Positions 26,609 to 36,047 of a stretch of 64,000 nt of DNA are shown here, piece after piece (position 1 is the stretch's first letter; each line of letters begins with the position of its first letter). Source of the DNA: Clostridiales bacterium (GTDB taxonomy: Bacteria > Bacillota > Clostridia > Saccharofermentanales > Saccharofermentanaceae); the NCBI GenBank assembly GCA_017478485.1, contig JAFVDI010000013.1:21192-85191 (forward strand), written 5' to 3'. Under the pieces are notes generated by a model. It saw only the letters and a list, made by a program, of their open reading frames with translations. It did not search any database and was not told the origin of the DNA. Made by a program: the position numbers and the translations under genes.

Positions 26609-27184
26609 TCATTTCGCTGCGGCAAAACCCTTATCGATAACGTTTGCGATCTTGGCCTTGCCGTAAGACCATGAGGACTTCGAACCAATGTAGCAATGAA
26701 CAACGCCTTTGCCTGAAGATAAAATATCCTTCGCATCGATCACGATATGGAAGTTGTCGCCGTCATTTTCGGCAGCGTAATAGAAAGCCATCCTGCCCGA
26801 TTCAAGTTTTATCTCGGTGATGCTGCCGCCGGAAACGGCATTCTTTGCTTCTTCGTAGGAATCAACGGACACGTCCTGTACGGTCATGTGTACAAAGCCC
26901 TTCGTGGCATCCGTTCCGATGACGTAGAACGTTCCGCCCTCGCCGATATAAGACAGCATGTCGCTGTCGTACTTGTACCAGACCGCTTCGCCCGACTCGG
27001 AAGTAAGCTTCATCTCCACATAGGTGTCTTCATAAACAGGTTTTTTCGCAAATTTCGTGGTCTCGGTGCTTATCTGCCTGAATCTTTCCTGTGTGGGATA
27101 GTACTGGGCCTGCTTATTACCGCATGCCGATACACAGATCAGCATGCCTGCAAGTAATAAAGCTGCGGTCATCTTCTTATTCAT
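26609..27184 (-). CDS. Lipoprotein of unknown function
   Basis: A 191-aa protein. Lipobox SAC near residue 21 (MNKKMTAALLLAGMLICVSAC). The start has no clear ribosome binding site and AT-rich DNA ahead of it. The mature part has several beta-strand-like segments (AVWYKYDSDML, GGTFYVIGTDATKGFVHM, MAFYYAAENDG). Family not recognised. It ends 20 bp before the Nudix start, possibly one unit. Confidence 0.7.
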   Translation of the reverse strand: MNKKMTAALLLAGMLICVSACGNKQAQYYPTQERFRQISTETTKFAKKPVYEDTYVEMKLTSESGEAVWYKYDSDMLSYIGEGGTFYVIGTDATKGFVHMTVQDVSVDSYEEAKNAVSGGSITEIKLESGRMAFYYAAENDGDNFHIVIDAKDILSSGKGVVHCYIGSKSSWSYGKAKIANVIDKGFAAAK

Positions 27185-27224
27185 GTAATCAATTATATTA
27201 AATATTCTTGATTTGCAGAAATGC

Positions 27225-28625
27225 TTATTTTTTGCCGAGGAGAAGATCGAGGATGCCCAGTGACTTGAGCAGCAGGAACAACAGAAGGATAGGCGCGATA
27301 AACCTTACCATGACCTTGTAAAGGCCCTTTCTTCCGAAGGATTCCCCGTTTCTCGTCGCTTCCGAGATGATCATGTCAGGCTTTGCGAACCAGCCGATCA
27401 TGACGCAGGTTCCGATAGCCAGGATGGGCATCAGGATGTTGTTGCTCGCGTAGTCCATGATGTCCAGGATCTGCGCCTCCGCGCCGTTCGGCAGCGGCAC
27501 TTTGAAGAAGAACACGTTGTATCCGAGGCATACGATGACACCCAGTACCAGTGCTGCGGCGGATTCGATCAAGACTGCCTTGACGCGCGAGATCCCGAAC
27601 TTGTCCATAAGTCCCGCGACGACCGCCTCAAGTATCGAAACGGAGCTCGTCAGTGCCGCGAAAAGCACGATCGCGAAAAATACCGTTCCAACTACGTAAC
27701 CGACTTTTCCCATCGCCAGGAACGTCTTGGGGAGCGCCTCGAAGATAAGGCCGGGGCCGGATGCGCTCATGCCCTCTTTACCTGCGAAAACGAATACCGT
27801 CGGGATTACCATTACCGCTGCAAGGAATGCGACCGCGGTGTCGAAGATCTCGATCCTGTTAACGCTCTTTACGATATTGTCCTCATCCTTGATGTAGGAA
27901 CCGTATGTGACCATGATGCCCATTGCGACTGAAACGCTGTAGAAGAGCTGGCCCATAGCATCCATTACGATGGTAACGCCGTCATTGAATGTAAGCTCTT
28001 TGAAGCTCGGTATGAAAAGGATCTTGAGTCCCTGAAGTCCGGTCCTTCCGTCCTCCGACTGTATAGTCAGCGCAAATACCGAGATCCCGATTACGAGGAT
28101 AAGAAGGATAGGCATGAGTACCTTGCTCATGCGCTCGATCCCTCCGTTGACGCCGCGCAGGACGACGATCATGGTCGCGCCGAGGAATAATGCGGTCATC
28201 AGTATCGGCTGCGGAATGGATGTGATGAACTGTCCGAAGAAGCCGTCTGTTGCGGCATCGTTTCCGAGTCCCGTGATGTAAACGGTGAAGTACTTTAAGA
28301 CCCATCCGCCGATGACGCAGTAGTAAGGCAGTATTATGAACGGAACGACTGTCGCAAGAGTTCCGAGCCACTTGAACTTTTTGCTTATCTCCGCGTATGC
28401 GGTGAGCGCGCTCTGCTTTGTCTTACGGCCGATAACGACCTCTGAGACGAGGAGCGTGAAGCCGAATGTCAGCGTGAGTATGAAATAGATCAGGAGGAAT
28501 ATTCCGCCTCCGTCCTTAGCCGCAAGATAAGGAAATCTCCAGATGTTTCCAAGACCTACGGCGCTTCCCGCCGCGGCCAGTATGAACCCCAGTGTGCCTG
28601 TGAAAGTATCTCTCTTTTTGCTCAT
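27225..28625 (-). CDS. Neurotransmitter:sodium symporter (NSS/SNF) family transporter
   Basis: A 466-aa protein with about 11-12 TM helices. TM1 carries the NSS signature GFILAAAGSAVGLGNIWRFPYLAAKDGGG, split here as GSAVGLGNIWRFPY and the Gly-rich loop, which binds Na+ and an amino acid substrate in LeuT-type proteins. The length fits bacterial NSS. It would import an amino acid or amine with Na+; the substrate is unknown. Its start overlaps the stop of the upstream YunG-like gene (ATGA), so the two are translated together. Confidence 0.92.
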   Translation of the reverse strand: MSKKRDTFTGTLGFILAAAGSAVGLGNIWRFPYLAAKDGGGIFLLIYFILTLTFGFTLLVSEVVIGRKTKQSALTAYAEISKKFKWLGTLATVVPFIILPYYCVIGGWVLKYFTVYITGLGNDAATDGFFGQFITSIPQPILMTALFLGATMIVVLRGVNGGIERMSKVLMPILLILVIGISVFALTIQSEDGRTGLQGLKILFIPSFKELTFNDGVTIVMDAMGQLFYSVSVAMGIMVTYGSYIKDEDNIVKSVNRIEIFDTAVAFLAAVMVIPTVFVFAGKEGMSASGPGLIFEALPKTFLAMGKVGYVVGTVFFAIVLFAALTSSVSILEAVVAGLMDKFGISRVKAVLIESAAALVLGVIVCLGYNVFFFKVPLPNGAEAQILDIMDYASNNILMPILAIGTCVMIGWFAKPDMIISEATRNGESFGRKGLYKVMVRFIAPILLLFLLLKSLGILDLLLGKK

Positions 28626-29113
28626 GTTCCGTATCCTTCGACGAGGGCTTTCAGGACTTCGTAGCGTTCCTTCTTCTCAGCCTTCGCGAAATGTATCCCC
28701 CTCTTTTGTGGATATTTGTCATCGTAAACCAGGGTCTTCGCCTCTTCCCCGAACTGCTCGGACGTCAGGTCGAACCTCGCGTTCCCTATGACGTTATAGC
28801 AGTGAAAAGTGCCGCCTTCCCTGGGTATGCCGTATACCTCGCCCCCGAAAAGATCCTGCACTAGAAAAGCCGTGATGGAACACTGGCCGCATGTCTTGTT
28901 TTCCAAAGACCAGAGGTGCCTGAGCCTCGGAGCGCATGTCTCCACGCGCCAGAGCCCGTCAGAAAGCGCATCGTAAAGATCCGCGGCAGACTTAAGCCAC
29001 GCAGGCGCGCCCTCCAGAGGCTTCACTGATGAGGCTGCCTCCCAGCCGTAAAACTTATATTCCTTCACTTCAAGAAAACCCCGCAAATTGATCCCGCCGT
29101 CAGACGGGCACAT
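28622..29113 (-). CDS. YunG-like protein
   Basis: 163 aa from ATG 29113. The central region (HLWSLENKTCGQCSITAFLVQ, then DLFGGEVYG, FHCYNVI and FDLTSEQFG) resembles the YunG family of uncharacterised proteins, with a conserved GQC and DLTSEQF. A GTG about 60 nt downstream (GTGAAGGAA) has GGGG upstream and is an alternative start, since the ATG sits only 5 nt after a TATAAT box. The ATGA overlap with the NSS transporter suggests a linked role, for example processing or sensing the transported compound (inference). Confidence 0.7.
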   Translation of the reverse strand: MCPSDGGINLRGFLEVKEYKFYGWEAASSVKPLEGAPAWLKSAADLYDALSDGLWRVETCAPRLRHLWSLENKTCGQCSITAFLVQDLFGGEVYGIPREGGTFHCYNVIGNARFDLTSEQFGEEAKTLVYDDKYPQKRGIHFAKAEKKERYEVLKALVEGYGT

Positions 29114-29138
29114 TGATTATATCACGCACATAACTACA

Positions 29139-29222
29139 TGAGTGAACAGTATTTCCGAGCGTATTCCGCACAAGTGAGCACAGCGAACGCGGAGGACTTA
29201 GCGAGGAGATGCTGTTCACTCA
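29139..29222. repeat. Inverted-repeat element (TGAGTGAACAG ... CTGTTCACTCA)
   Basis: Perfect 11-bp arms at 29139-29149 and 29212-29222 are separated by 62 bp that include the purine-rich string GCACAGCGAACGCGGAGG. It lies between convergent or tandem gene ends and its right arm includes the stop codon of the zinc-ribbon gene. It resembles small palindromic intergenic elements; no transposase is present. Confidence 0.55.
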
Positions 29223-30803
29223 CTCAAACATCTTGCGGTCGCTGCCCTGCTTTTCGAAATCGGTTCCGCCTTCGATCTCTTCTTCCTCAGCCTCGGGCTT
29301 CGCGGTAATGAAATCGAACCTGTTCTTTTCGCTGTAGTTCCATCCTGAATCAACAGGCACGAAATCCATGGTCGTCTCATAAGCTTCCGTCGGATAGGAC
29401 GGATCGAAATACTGAAGGTAGCTCTGTTCTTTATCAAGAGTGTGATTGTCGCTCTCCGAGAATCTTTCCACTCCGCGCTTCTCAACACCGAGGAGGAGCC
29501 TCGGGAGCATCCTCGTCAGGAATATTATGAGCAGTACCGCCAGTGCGATCAGGGCAAGTCCCGTAAGAGGATTTTCGAGCAGGTAATTCAGCGTCTTGTA
29601 GTAAAACAGGAACGGCAGGCCGAAGCATAAGAGCAGTACCGGCAGGCCGTAAAGGAAGCCGCGGATCGCGCCGTTTGCGGAGACCGTCTTCATCTTCGCG
29701 CGCTTCGCGGTGCGGTCAAACGTCTCCCATCCTTTGGCATACGGGAATTCGCCTGATACCTTTCCGGTCTGGCCATTTACGACATACTGGTACTTGATGC
29801 CGTCATGTTCGAGCGTAAGGAACCATATCGGCAGCAGCGCATACTTGATCGTCTGGTTGCTGTATCTCGTCCTGCTCGCTTTGTAATCCGGCGTGAACTT
29901 GTCGTATCCCATGTTGAATGTATGGGATACCTCAAGCGCATACTTGTCCAGACGGCGGTAGATCTTATCTGTCATGTCCAGAGGCTGCTCGTCGTATTTC
30001 TCGGCGAAATATCCCTGCAGATACTCAGGCCTGAAAGGAACGAGCTCCGTGTAATCGAATGGCTCTGCCGCCGACATGAGCCTGTCGGGGAGCTTCTTTT
30101 CGCCGTCGAAAGGAATGTCCTTAAGTCTGAATTTCGCCTTGGCATAGATCCTCTGCGAATAGTTGTCGCCGGTGAGATTTCCACCGGCACCGTGATGTTC
30201 ATACTCGACATCAACCATCCTTCCGACCCTGGCAACGCCGTTAAGACGCGCTTCGACCTCCGAGCTTATGATCCACACGGGAACATAAAGGCCCGTTATC
30301 CTGGACAGCTTCTCATCGTTAATATAGTTCTTCGGCAGGTGCGCGACTTCTTCGCAATGCTCCTTGAAAAGGCTTACCGCCTTGTCTTTGCCGAACGCGA
30401 ACGGGATTATGTAATCGGGCCTGAACTCACGCGTGAGCCTCCTTGAAACGATCGCCGGCGATCCGCAGAACGCACAGAAAGTCGCTGAAGTATTCTCGTC
30501 GGTAACGATCTGTGCGCCGCATGAATTGCATACGATCTCGTGGCGCCTCTTGTCGTCATCGCTCATCTCTGTCTTTCCGTCGTAATCCTTTTCGGGATTG
30601 GCGAGCGCGAAAGAGCCCGTGCGGCCGAGCGTCTCAGGATCAAATACCGAGCCGCAGTTCCCGCACATCAGCGCGCTGTGTTCCGTGTCGTAGAACAGGT
30701 TTGAGCCGCAGTTAGCGCACTTCTTCGAATCCGCCGAAAACGACGCGGGATCCGACGTGTCAAACCTTGCCTGATCTTTCTTTTCCTCATCCCAGATAGC
30801 CAT
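29220..30803 (-). CDS. Double zinc-ribbon membrane protein (TFIIB-like ribbon)
   Basis: A 527-aa protein with start ATG 30803 and GAGGT upstream. Residues about 28-55 form one zinc ribbon (KCANCGSNLFYD...MCGNCGSVF), residues about 90-115 a second (CNSCGAQIVTDENTSATFCAFCGSP). The next 240 residues form a large domain (RPDYIIPFAFGKDKAVSLF..., LYVPVWIISSEVEARLNGVA). TM helices follow near residues 370-425 and an acidic C-terminal tail. This is a recurring architecture in Clostridia with no known function. Confidence 0.75.
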   Translation of the reverse strand: MAIWDEEKKDQARFDTSDPASFSADSKKCANCGSNLFYDTEHSALMCGNCGSVFDPETLGRTGSFALANPEKDYDGKTEMSDDDKRRHEIVCNSCGAQIVTDENTSATFCAFCGSPAIVSRRLTREFRPDYIIPFAFGKDKAVSLFKEHCEEVAHLPKNYINDEKLSRITGLYVPVWIISSEVEARLNGVARVGRMVDVEYEHHGAGGNLTGDNYSQRIYAKAKFRLKDIPFDGEKKLPDRLMSAAEPFDYTELVPFRPEYLQGYFAEKYDEQPLDMTDKIYRRLDKYALEVSHTFNMGYDKFTPDYKASRTRYSNQTIKYALLPIWFLTLEHDGIKYQYVVNGQTGKVSGEFPYAKGWETFDRTAKRAKMKTVSANGAIRGFLYGLPVLLLCFGLPFLFYYKTLNYLLENPLTGLALIALAVLLIIFLTRMLPRLLLGVEKRGVERFSESDNHTLDKEQSYLQYFDPSYPTEAYETTMDFVPVDSGWNYSEKNRFDFITAKPEAEEEEIEGGTDFEKQGSDRKMFE

Positions 30804-30840
30804 AAATACCTCTTTTCAATCTTCCCTTTTTATCCCAATT

Positions 30841-32538
30841 TCACTTATTCATCTTTACCGCGAGCATCGTCAGGTCGTCGAACTGCATAGCGTCGCCCAC
30901 AAATCCCTTTACCGCGTTCTTCATGTGATCGAGTATTATCTCCGGAGGCGCGTCCTTGGTATCGTTCAGGTGCCTTAGAACCCTCTCAGCGCCGAACATC
31001 TCCTCTTCGCTGTTTGTTGCCTCAACAAGTCCGTCGGTATAAAGAAACAGCGTGTCACCCTTTTCGAGTTTTATTTCGTACTCGGTGTAGGTCATGTCCT
31101 CCATACCTCCGACGACGAAACCGTGCTTGTCCTTCAGCACTTCAAATCCACCGTTTCCCTTCTTGATAAATGGATACTCGTGGCCTGCGCTCGCGGCGGT
31201 GATCTTTCCTTCTGAGATCGTAAGTATGCCGACCCAGACTGTGACGAACATGTCGGCCTGGTTGTTGCTGCAGATCTGGTCGTTTAAGAGCTCTAATATC
31301 TTTGCAGGGCTGTTGCCCATCAGTGCGTAGTTCTTGATTATGATCTTCGTGACCATCATGAGAAGGGCGCCCGGAACGCCTTTTCCGGATACGTCCGCGA
31401 TAACGAGAGCAAGGTGGTCGTCGTCTATCAGATAGAAATCATAGAAGTCTCCGCAGACTTCCTTTGCAGGCGTCATTGACGCGAAGATATTGAATTCGCT
31501 GCGGTGCGGGAACGGCGGGAATGTGCTCGGGAGCATTGCGGCCTGGATCTTGGATGCGAGGTCGAGCTCGGTGCTGATACGCTCTCTTTCGGCCGTCGCG
31601 GTCTTGAGATCATCGATGTATCCGTTCATCTCACCTTCCATCTTCTGCATGGACCTGATGAGGATATTGATCTCATCCACCCTTCCGGTCTCGAGCTTTC
31701 CGAAGACATCACTCTTTCCGGAATCCTTCGCGCGGTTTTCATAGCCGTCGATAAAGCTCCTCGCAAGCCCTGATACCTCTTTTACCGGGCGTACCAGATT
31801 GCGTCTTAAGATCATGGTGATGCCAACGGATACTATGGCGCTCAGGAGCAGTGATATTATCAGGAGCCTGATCACGAAAAGGTTTACCTTGGTGTTGATG
31901 ACGCTCGTCGGGATGTCGGCGGTCATGTAGACACTCATTCCCTTGCTCTTGTCATCGAAAAGATGTATCCCGCTCGTCCATACTTTTCCGAAAAATCTCG
32001 ACTGCGAATAGAACCCTTTGAAAAGTCCGTTCTCATCGAAATTGTCCTTTGTCATTGAGAACTGCTCACCGCAGTTGATGAGCTCGACTTCGCGCGCGTC
32101 AACAATGTATATGCCCATTTCTTCATCGGGATATACGATGAATATGTCGATCTCGGATGCCTGCGTCGCAGAGCAGAGGAGCTTCAATTTGTTCTGAAGC
32201 GCAATATATTTGGGATTCTTCGATATCTCGGTAAAACGACTGTAGTATTCTTCCTTGTTGTCACGGAACATCTCCTGAGGCTTATCGAGCCCCCTGTAAA
32301 CGCCGTGAGTGGTATTTGCAAGATCCTTGATGAGATCGTCATCTATCTGGGTATAAGCTTCACCGACTATCGCCTTGTTGAGGTCATCGTAGATCGAAGT
32401 TACCTGCTGGAAAAAGAACAGTCCGCTGACGATAAGAACATTGACCAGTATCAGAAGAGTATTGACGATAAGACTGACGACAACGATCCCCGTTATCGTT
32501 ACATTGATCTTCGCCTTGCCCTCTTTAGTCTTCGTCAT
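30841..32538 (-). CDS. Membrane PP2C/SpoIIE-type phosphatase with sensor and HAMP
   Basis: A 565-aa protein. TM1 near residues 12-40, an extracytoplasmic sensor of about 175 residues (Cache-like by size), TM2 (LFVIRLLIISLLLSAIVSVGI), a HAMP segment, a short coiled coil (AERERISTELDLASKIQAAMLP), then the RsbU/SpoIIE phosphatase: KEVCGDFYDFYLIDD, ADVSGKGVPGALLM, GHEYPFI, LFLYTDGLVEATN and DDLTMLAVK with the metal Asp residues. It would dephosphorylate an anti-sigma-factor antagonist in response to an outside signal. No partner switch genes are adjacent. Confidence 0.9.
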   Translation of the reverse strand: MTKTKEGKAKINVTITGIVVVSLIVNTLLILVNVLIVSGLFFFQQVTSIYDDLNKAIVGEAYTQIDDDLIKDLANTTHGVYRGLDKPQEMFRDNKEEYYSRFTEISKNPKYIALQNKLKLLCSATQASEIDIFIVYPDEEMGIYIVDAREVELINCGEQFSMTKDNFDENGLFKGFYSQSRFFGKVWTSGIHLFDDKSKGMSVYMTADIPTSVINTKVNLFVIRLLIISLLLSAIVSVGITMILRRNLVRPVKEVSGLARSFIDGYENRAKDSGKSDVFGKLETGRVDEINILIRSMQKMEGEMNGYIDDLKTATAERERISTELDLASKIQAAMLPSTFPPFPHRSEFNIFASMTPAKEVCGDFYDFYLIDDDHLALVIADVSGKGVPGALLMMVTKIIIKNYALMGNSPAKILELLNDQICSNNQADMFVTVWVGILTISEGKITAASAGHEYPFIKKGNGGFEVLKDKHGFVVGGMEDMTYTEYEIKLEKGDTLFLYTDGLVEATNSEEEMFGAERVLRHLNDTKDAPPEIILDHMKNAVKGFVGDAMQFDDLTMLAVKMNK

Positions 32539-32589
32539 CGTGTTTCCCCGGCACCCTCAGGTAGTATTCAGCCTAATTTATATTATAAA

Positions 32590-33354
32590 TCATTTAGGCT
32601 TGTACTCACCATCAATATAGGTATAGTCGCCGCCATAAGTCCTGCACAAGATCTTTACCGGGGCACTTGTATCCTTAAGCTTATATGTTTTTCTGATAAC
32701 AGCTGAACTTCCGGGCTTAACATACTTAATGTCAGCATCCTCGTATTCTTTCCATCCGTCAACAGTGGTATGGTATATCTCTTTTCCGTTTTGGGAGACC
32801 TCGGTATAGACGGATGTTTGATACATTATGTCTCTCTTCGTGCCATTGTAGATCTCGAACATTATCAATACAGCAGGATCACTTTCAGTATCTGTAACCT
32901 GTGAGACTTCTTTGACTTCGATCCTTATGCTCTTCTTATAATTCTTATCCGCCACGATGTTCGTGATAATGATGCAAACGATCACAATGCCGCATATCCA
33001 GCTTAATATCATCGAAATGATGCCCTTTTTGCGTGTCTCGCTTTCCTTTAGCGCCTTGACCGCAGAGAACGTGGCAACAACCGCAAAACTGATGTAGGCA
33101 GCAAGGGTTCCGTAAAGGATTGACTGGACCATAAGTCCCCAGACTATGGCCTGACCTATGTAGTCGATCCCGTCGGGACCCGTATATTCAAAAGGGAAAA
33201 ATTCACAGAAGATATGCAGGGTTCCAAACACGAATGCAATGACCGAAAAGACCACCGCAAGCCTGGCCTGATCCTTTTTCCGCAAAACGATCAGCAGGAC
33301 CGCGGCGATGATGACCACAAAAACAGACGGGCCGAATGCCAGCATTCCCAACAT
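32590..33354 (-). CDS. Membrane protein with C-terminal Ig-like (DUF5067-like) domain
   Basis: A 254-aa protein. Four hydrophobic helices occupy residues 1-130, and about 120 extracytoplasmic residues follow with a beta-rich pattern (RIEVKEVSQV, VLIMFEIYNGTKRDIMYQTSVYTEVSQNG cut here to the fragment FEIYNGTKRD, KPGSSAVIRKTYKL), similar to Ig-like DUF5067 domains in lipoproteins of this group. Start ATG 33354 without a strong ribosome binding site. Function unknown. Confidence 0.62.
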   Translation of the reverse strand: MLGMLAFGPSVFVVIIAAVLLIVLRKKDQARLAVVFSVIAFVFGTLHIFCEFFPFEYTGPDGIDYIGQAIVWGLMVQSILYGTLAAYISFAVVATFSAVKALKESETRKKGIISMILSWICGIVIVCIIITNIVADKNYKKSIRIEVKEVSQVTDTESDPAVLIMFEIYNGTKRDIMYQTSVYTEVSQNGKEIYHTTVDGWKEYEDADIKYVKPGSSAVIRKTYKLKDTSAPVKILCRTYGGDYTYIDGEYKPK

Positions 33355-33423
33355 ATGAATTTCCCTTAATCCTTTATCAAAGATCTGTGACTATTATACC
33401 ACGCAGGGAATCCGGCCGTTTAT

Positions 33424-34110
33424 CTAACCCTTGTTTTTCCAGATATACCCGCTCTTTATCACGGTCTCTATGTGGTAGCTCGCATCGCCCAATGATGCGC
33501 GCAGCTTTTTGACGTAGGTATCGACGGCCCTGTCGTATCCTTCAAAATCGTCGCCCCAGACCGAATCAAGTATCTTGTCGCGTGACAGTACGCGCTCCTT
33601 GTTTTCGATGAAGTACAGGAGCAGATCGTATTCTTTCGGCGAAAGTTCGATCCGCTTTCCGGAGACGCTGACCTGCCTTTTCGAAGGCTCTATCACTATC
33701 TCGTCCACGGTAACGTGCCCGTCTTTTACGAGAAGCCCCCTGTAACGGTTTATCAGCGCATTGACTTTGACCAGCAGGAGCTTTGTCGAAAAGGGCTTTG
33801 TCACGTACTCGTCCGCGCCCGATTCGTATCCTTCAATGATGTCTTTCTCAGTTCCGAGCGCAGTCAGGAAAATGACCGGGACATCGTATCTGGTCCTGAT
33901 GAACTTGCAGACTTCCCTGCCGTCCTTGTAGGGCATCATGATGTCCAGGACTATCGCGTCGTAGCGGTTCTGCATGACGGACCTGCAGGCTTCGTCGCCG
34001 TCGGCGGCCTGGTCGACTTCAAACCCGTTCTTCACGAAAAAAGCCGAGACGATGTGTCTCAGGGACGCATCGTCTTCAGCTATCAGTATCTTATAATTGC
34101 CTTCTGTCAT
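33424..34110 (-). CDS. OmpR-family response regulator
   Basis: A 228-aa protein. Receiver: AEDDASLRHI, DAIVLDIMMPYKDG (phospho-Asp), FLTALG, YVTKPFSTKLL. Winged-helix DNA-binding domain: VTVDEIVIEPSKRQV to VIKSGYIWKNKG. Its ATG overlaps the stop of the upstream kinase gene (ATGA), so kinase and regulator form one operon in the order kinase then regulator. Confidence 0.93.
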   Translation of the reverse strand: MTEGNYKILIAEDDASLRHIVSAFFVKNGFEVDQAADGDEACRSVMQNRYDAIVLDIMMPYKDGREVCKFIRTRYDVPVIFLTALGTEKDIIEGYESGADEYVTKPFSTKLLLVKVNALINRYRGLLVKDGHVTVDEIVIEPSKRQVSVSGKRIELSPKEYDLLLYFIENKERVLSRDKILDSVWGDDFEGYDRAVDTYVKKLRASLGDASYHIETVIKSGYIWKNKG

Positions 34111-35645
34111 TCCTTCGCCTTTTTCATCTCGAAATGGAAAGTCGTGCCGTTTGCTTTCGTGCTCTCCACGCCGTACTTCGCCTTGTGAAGATCAAGTATG
34201 CTCTTGTTTACGGCGAGCCCGACGCCCGTGCTTCCGAGCCTGTCGGTGCCCGACTTGTCCTTCTTGTAGAACAGATCCCAGATCTTCTTCCGGTCCTTTG
34301 CGCTTATCGGCTCGCCGTCATTATTGATCTTGAAAACAACGCTGTTTCCTGACACTGCAAGGTTAATACTGACCTTTTCCTTTCCATATTTTATCGCATT
34401 GGAAACGAAATTCGAGATGACTATCCTCATCATGTCGAGGTCCGCAGAAACAACATATTTTCCGTTTTCGTCATCCTTCGAGACGTCGACTTTGATGCCG
34501 CGTTCGTCAGATATCTTTTCAAGCTGCTTGCAGCAGGCAGCCGTAAGTTCGTAGAGCTCAACTTCCTCGAGATTGAGCTTCACGTCGCCGGAATTCATCT
34601 GCGACAGATTAAGGAGCGTGTTGACCATCTTCGTCATGTGATCGACTTCCTCATTGATCTTCGCCGTCACGTCCGCGCGGTCCTTCTCGTCTATGATGTC
34701 CCAGTTCTCGACATAAGTCTTGGTAACCGCCAGCGGGGTCTTGAGCTCATGTGCAAAACTCCTCGTAAGATCCTGCGTGCGCACCTCATAACTCAGCCTG
34801 TTCACGTACATCCTTCTTGTAAGGAATACCGTTGCGAAAACAAGTACCGCAAGTACAAACAGCGCGATCCCGTACACCATGGAATACTTTTCCAGAACGA
34901 TATTAAGCGGATGGAAAACAAACACATCATGCTGTTTTATGCCGATACCGAAAATGGAAAAGTTAGCGCTGTATGCAACATAAGAATTCGTGATACCAAG
35001 CTGAGACATCCTCACATTTTCTTTAGCAGCTTCCTCGAAAAAGATGTTCTTGTATTTCTCTTCCGCCTCCTGATTCAAAAGCTGCTTCTTCGGGTCTGTT
35101 GCGGCATTTTTCTCAACGTCTTCTGAAAGTTCGCCTTTATAAGATACGACTACGTGGTCCGAACCCGATTTTACCCCTTCACTGACGGGGACTCCGAAAA
35201 TGAAAGAATTAATTTCCCCGTCTTTTGCTACATATACGATGACATTGCCTTTATTGTCATTAGGCTCGATAAAATTGACATCCAGTTTATTACCCTGACT
35301 CGTGATTTCGGCTGAGAAAGACTGGAAATCCTTTGAATCAATGAAATTTCCGGTTGTTCCACCGGTCATGAGCCATGAGTTATTTGAGTAATAACCGATA
35401 TTCTCATTCTTCAGGCTTGAATAGTATTTCCGACCGTTATAATGGATCAGAAGAGCATTAATATCTTTACTATCGTCATCAACATATTCCATCGGATCGA
35501 TCTGCGTCATGTTATGGATCTCTCCGAGGTATTCCGTATTGATCCTGTTCACCTGATAGAACGTGAACAGCGTGCCCCCAAGTGCAGCCACCGCCAGCAT
35601 CAGCACGCAGATCAGCGCCGCCACCTTAATGTATGTCTTTTTCAT
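34107..35645 (-). CDS. Sensor histidine kinase
   Basis: A 512-aa protein with start ATG 35645 and GGAGG 6 nt upstream. TM1 (AALICVLMLAVAALGGTLFTF), an extracytoplasmic sensor of about 230 residues, TM2 (IALFVLAVLVFATVFL), the His box SFAHELKTPLAVTKTY, N box NFVSNAIKYGKE and G box GSTGVGLAVNKSIL. It partners with the adjacent regulator. The signal is unknown. Two tandem hairpin elements occupy the region upstream. Confidence 0.92.
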   Translation of the reverse strand: MKKTYIKVAALICVLMLAVAALGGTLFTFYQVNRINTEYLGEIHNMTQIDPMEYVDDDSKDINALLIHYNGRKYYSSLKNENIGYYSNNSWLMTGGTTGNFIDSKDFQSFSAEITSQGNKLDVNFIEPNDNKGNVIVYVAKDGEINSFIFGVPVSEGVKSGSDHVVVSYKGELSEDVEKNAATDPKKQLLNQEAEEKYKNIFFEEAAKENVRMSQLGITNSYVAYSANFSIFGIGIKQHDVFVFHPLNIVLEKYSMVYGIALFVLAVLVFATVFLTRRMYVNRLSYEVRTQDLTRSFAHELKTPLAVTKTYVENWDIIDEKDRADVTAKINEEVDHMTKMVNTLLNLSQMNSGDVKLNLEEVELYELTAACCKQLEKISDERGIKVDVSKDDENGKYVVSADLDMMRIVISNFVSNAIKYGKEKVSINLAVSGNSVVFKINNDGEPISAKDRKKIWDLFYKKDKSGTDRLGSTGVGLAVNKSILDLHKAKYGVESTKANGTTFHFEMKKAKE

Positions 35646-35786
35646 GGTATTCCTCCGATCGCCCGTAGAGTTTTCGAATATCCGATACTGCGAGTATAGA
35701 CGACCGGTGTGTAATCTTTATGTACGTTAACTTAACCCTTGGTTCAAAACCGGGCAAACCATCCCGCCCGGCGCACAGCAGCAAAT

Positions 35787-35910
35787 TTCTATGTTCATGT
35801 CTAACTCAGATGCCAAAACATAGACAACAACATAGAATAATGGCCCTTAAAGCACAAAATTCTATGTCCTCGTCTAAGAAAGTTACCCAAACATAGACGT
35901 CAACATAGAA
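35787..35910. repeat. Two tandem 51-bp palindromic units (TTCTATGT...GTCTA arms)
   Basis: Unit 1 is 35787-35837 (TTCTATGTTCATGTCTA / TAGACAACAACATAGAA). Unit 2 is 35860-35910 (TTCTATGTCCTCGTCTA / TAGACGTCAACATAGAA). Both are exactly 51 bp with 17-nt loops ending in CCAAAACA or CCCAAACA. In all four arm copies TTCTATGT and GTCTA are constant while the bases between them vary. They fill the 400-base divergent gap between the kinase gene and the Sel1 gene. No ORF is seen there. Confidence 0.75.
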
Positions 35911-36047
35911 TTTTAAGCGAAAACGTGCTCAAGTTCTCAAGTTCCCTGATTGAGTCCTATTAATGTACCTATACCTCAACTCCGCCATGTTACAATGACC
36001 TCAGGGTGAGGCTGATCACAGATTCATAACGCTGTAAGGAGGCAGTT

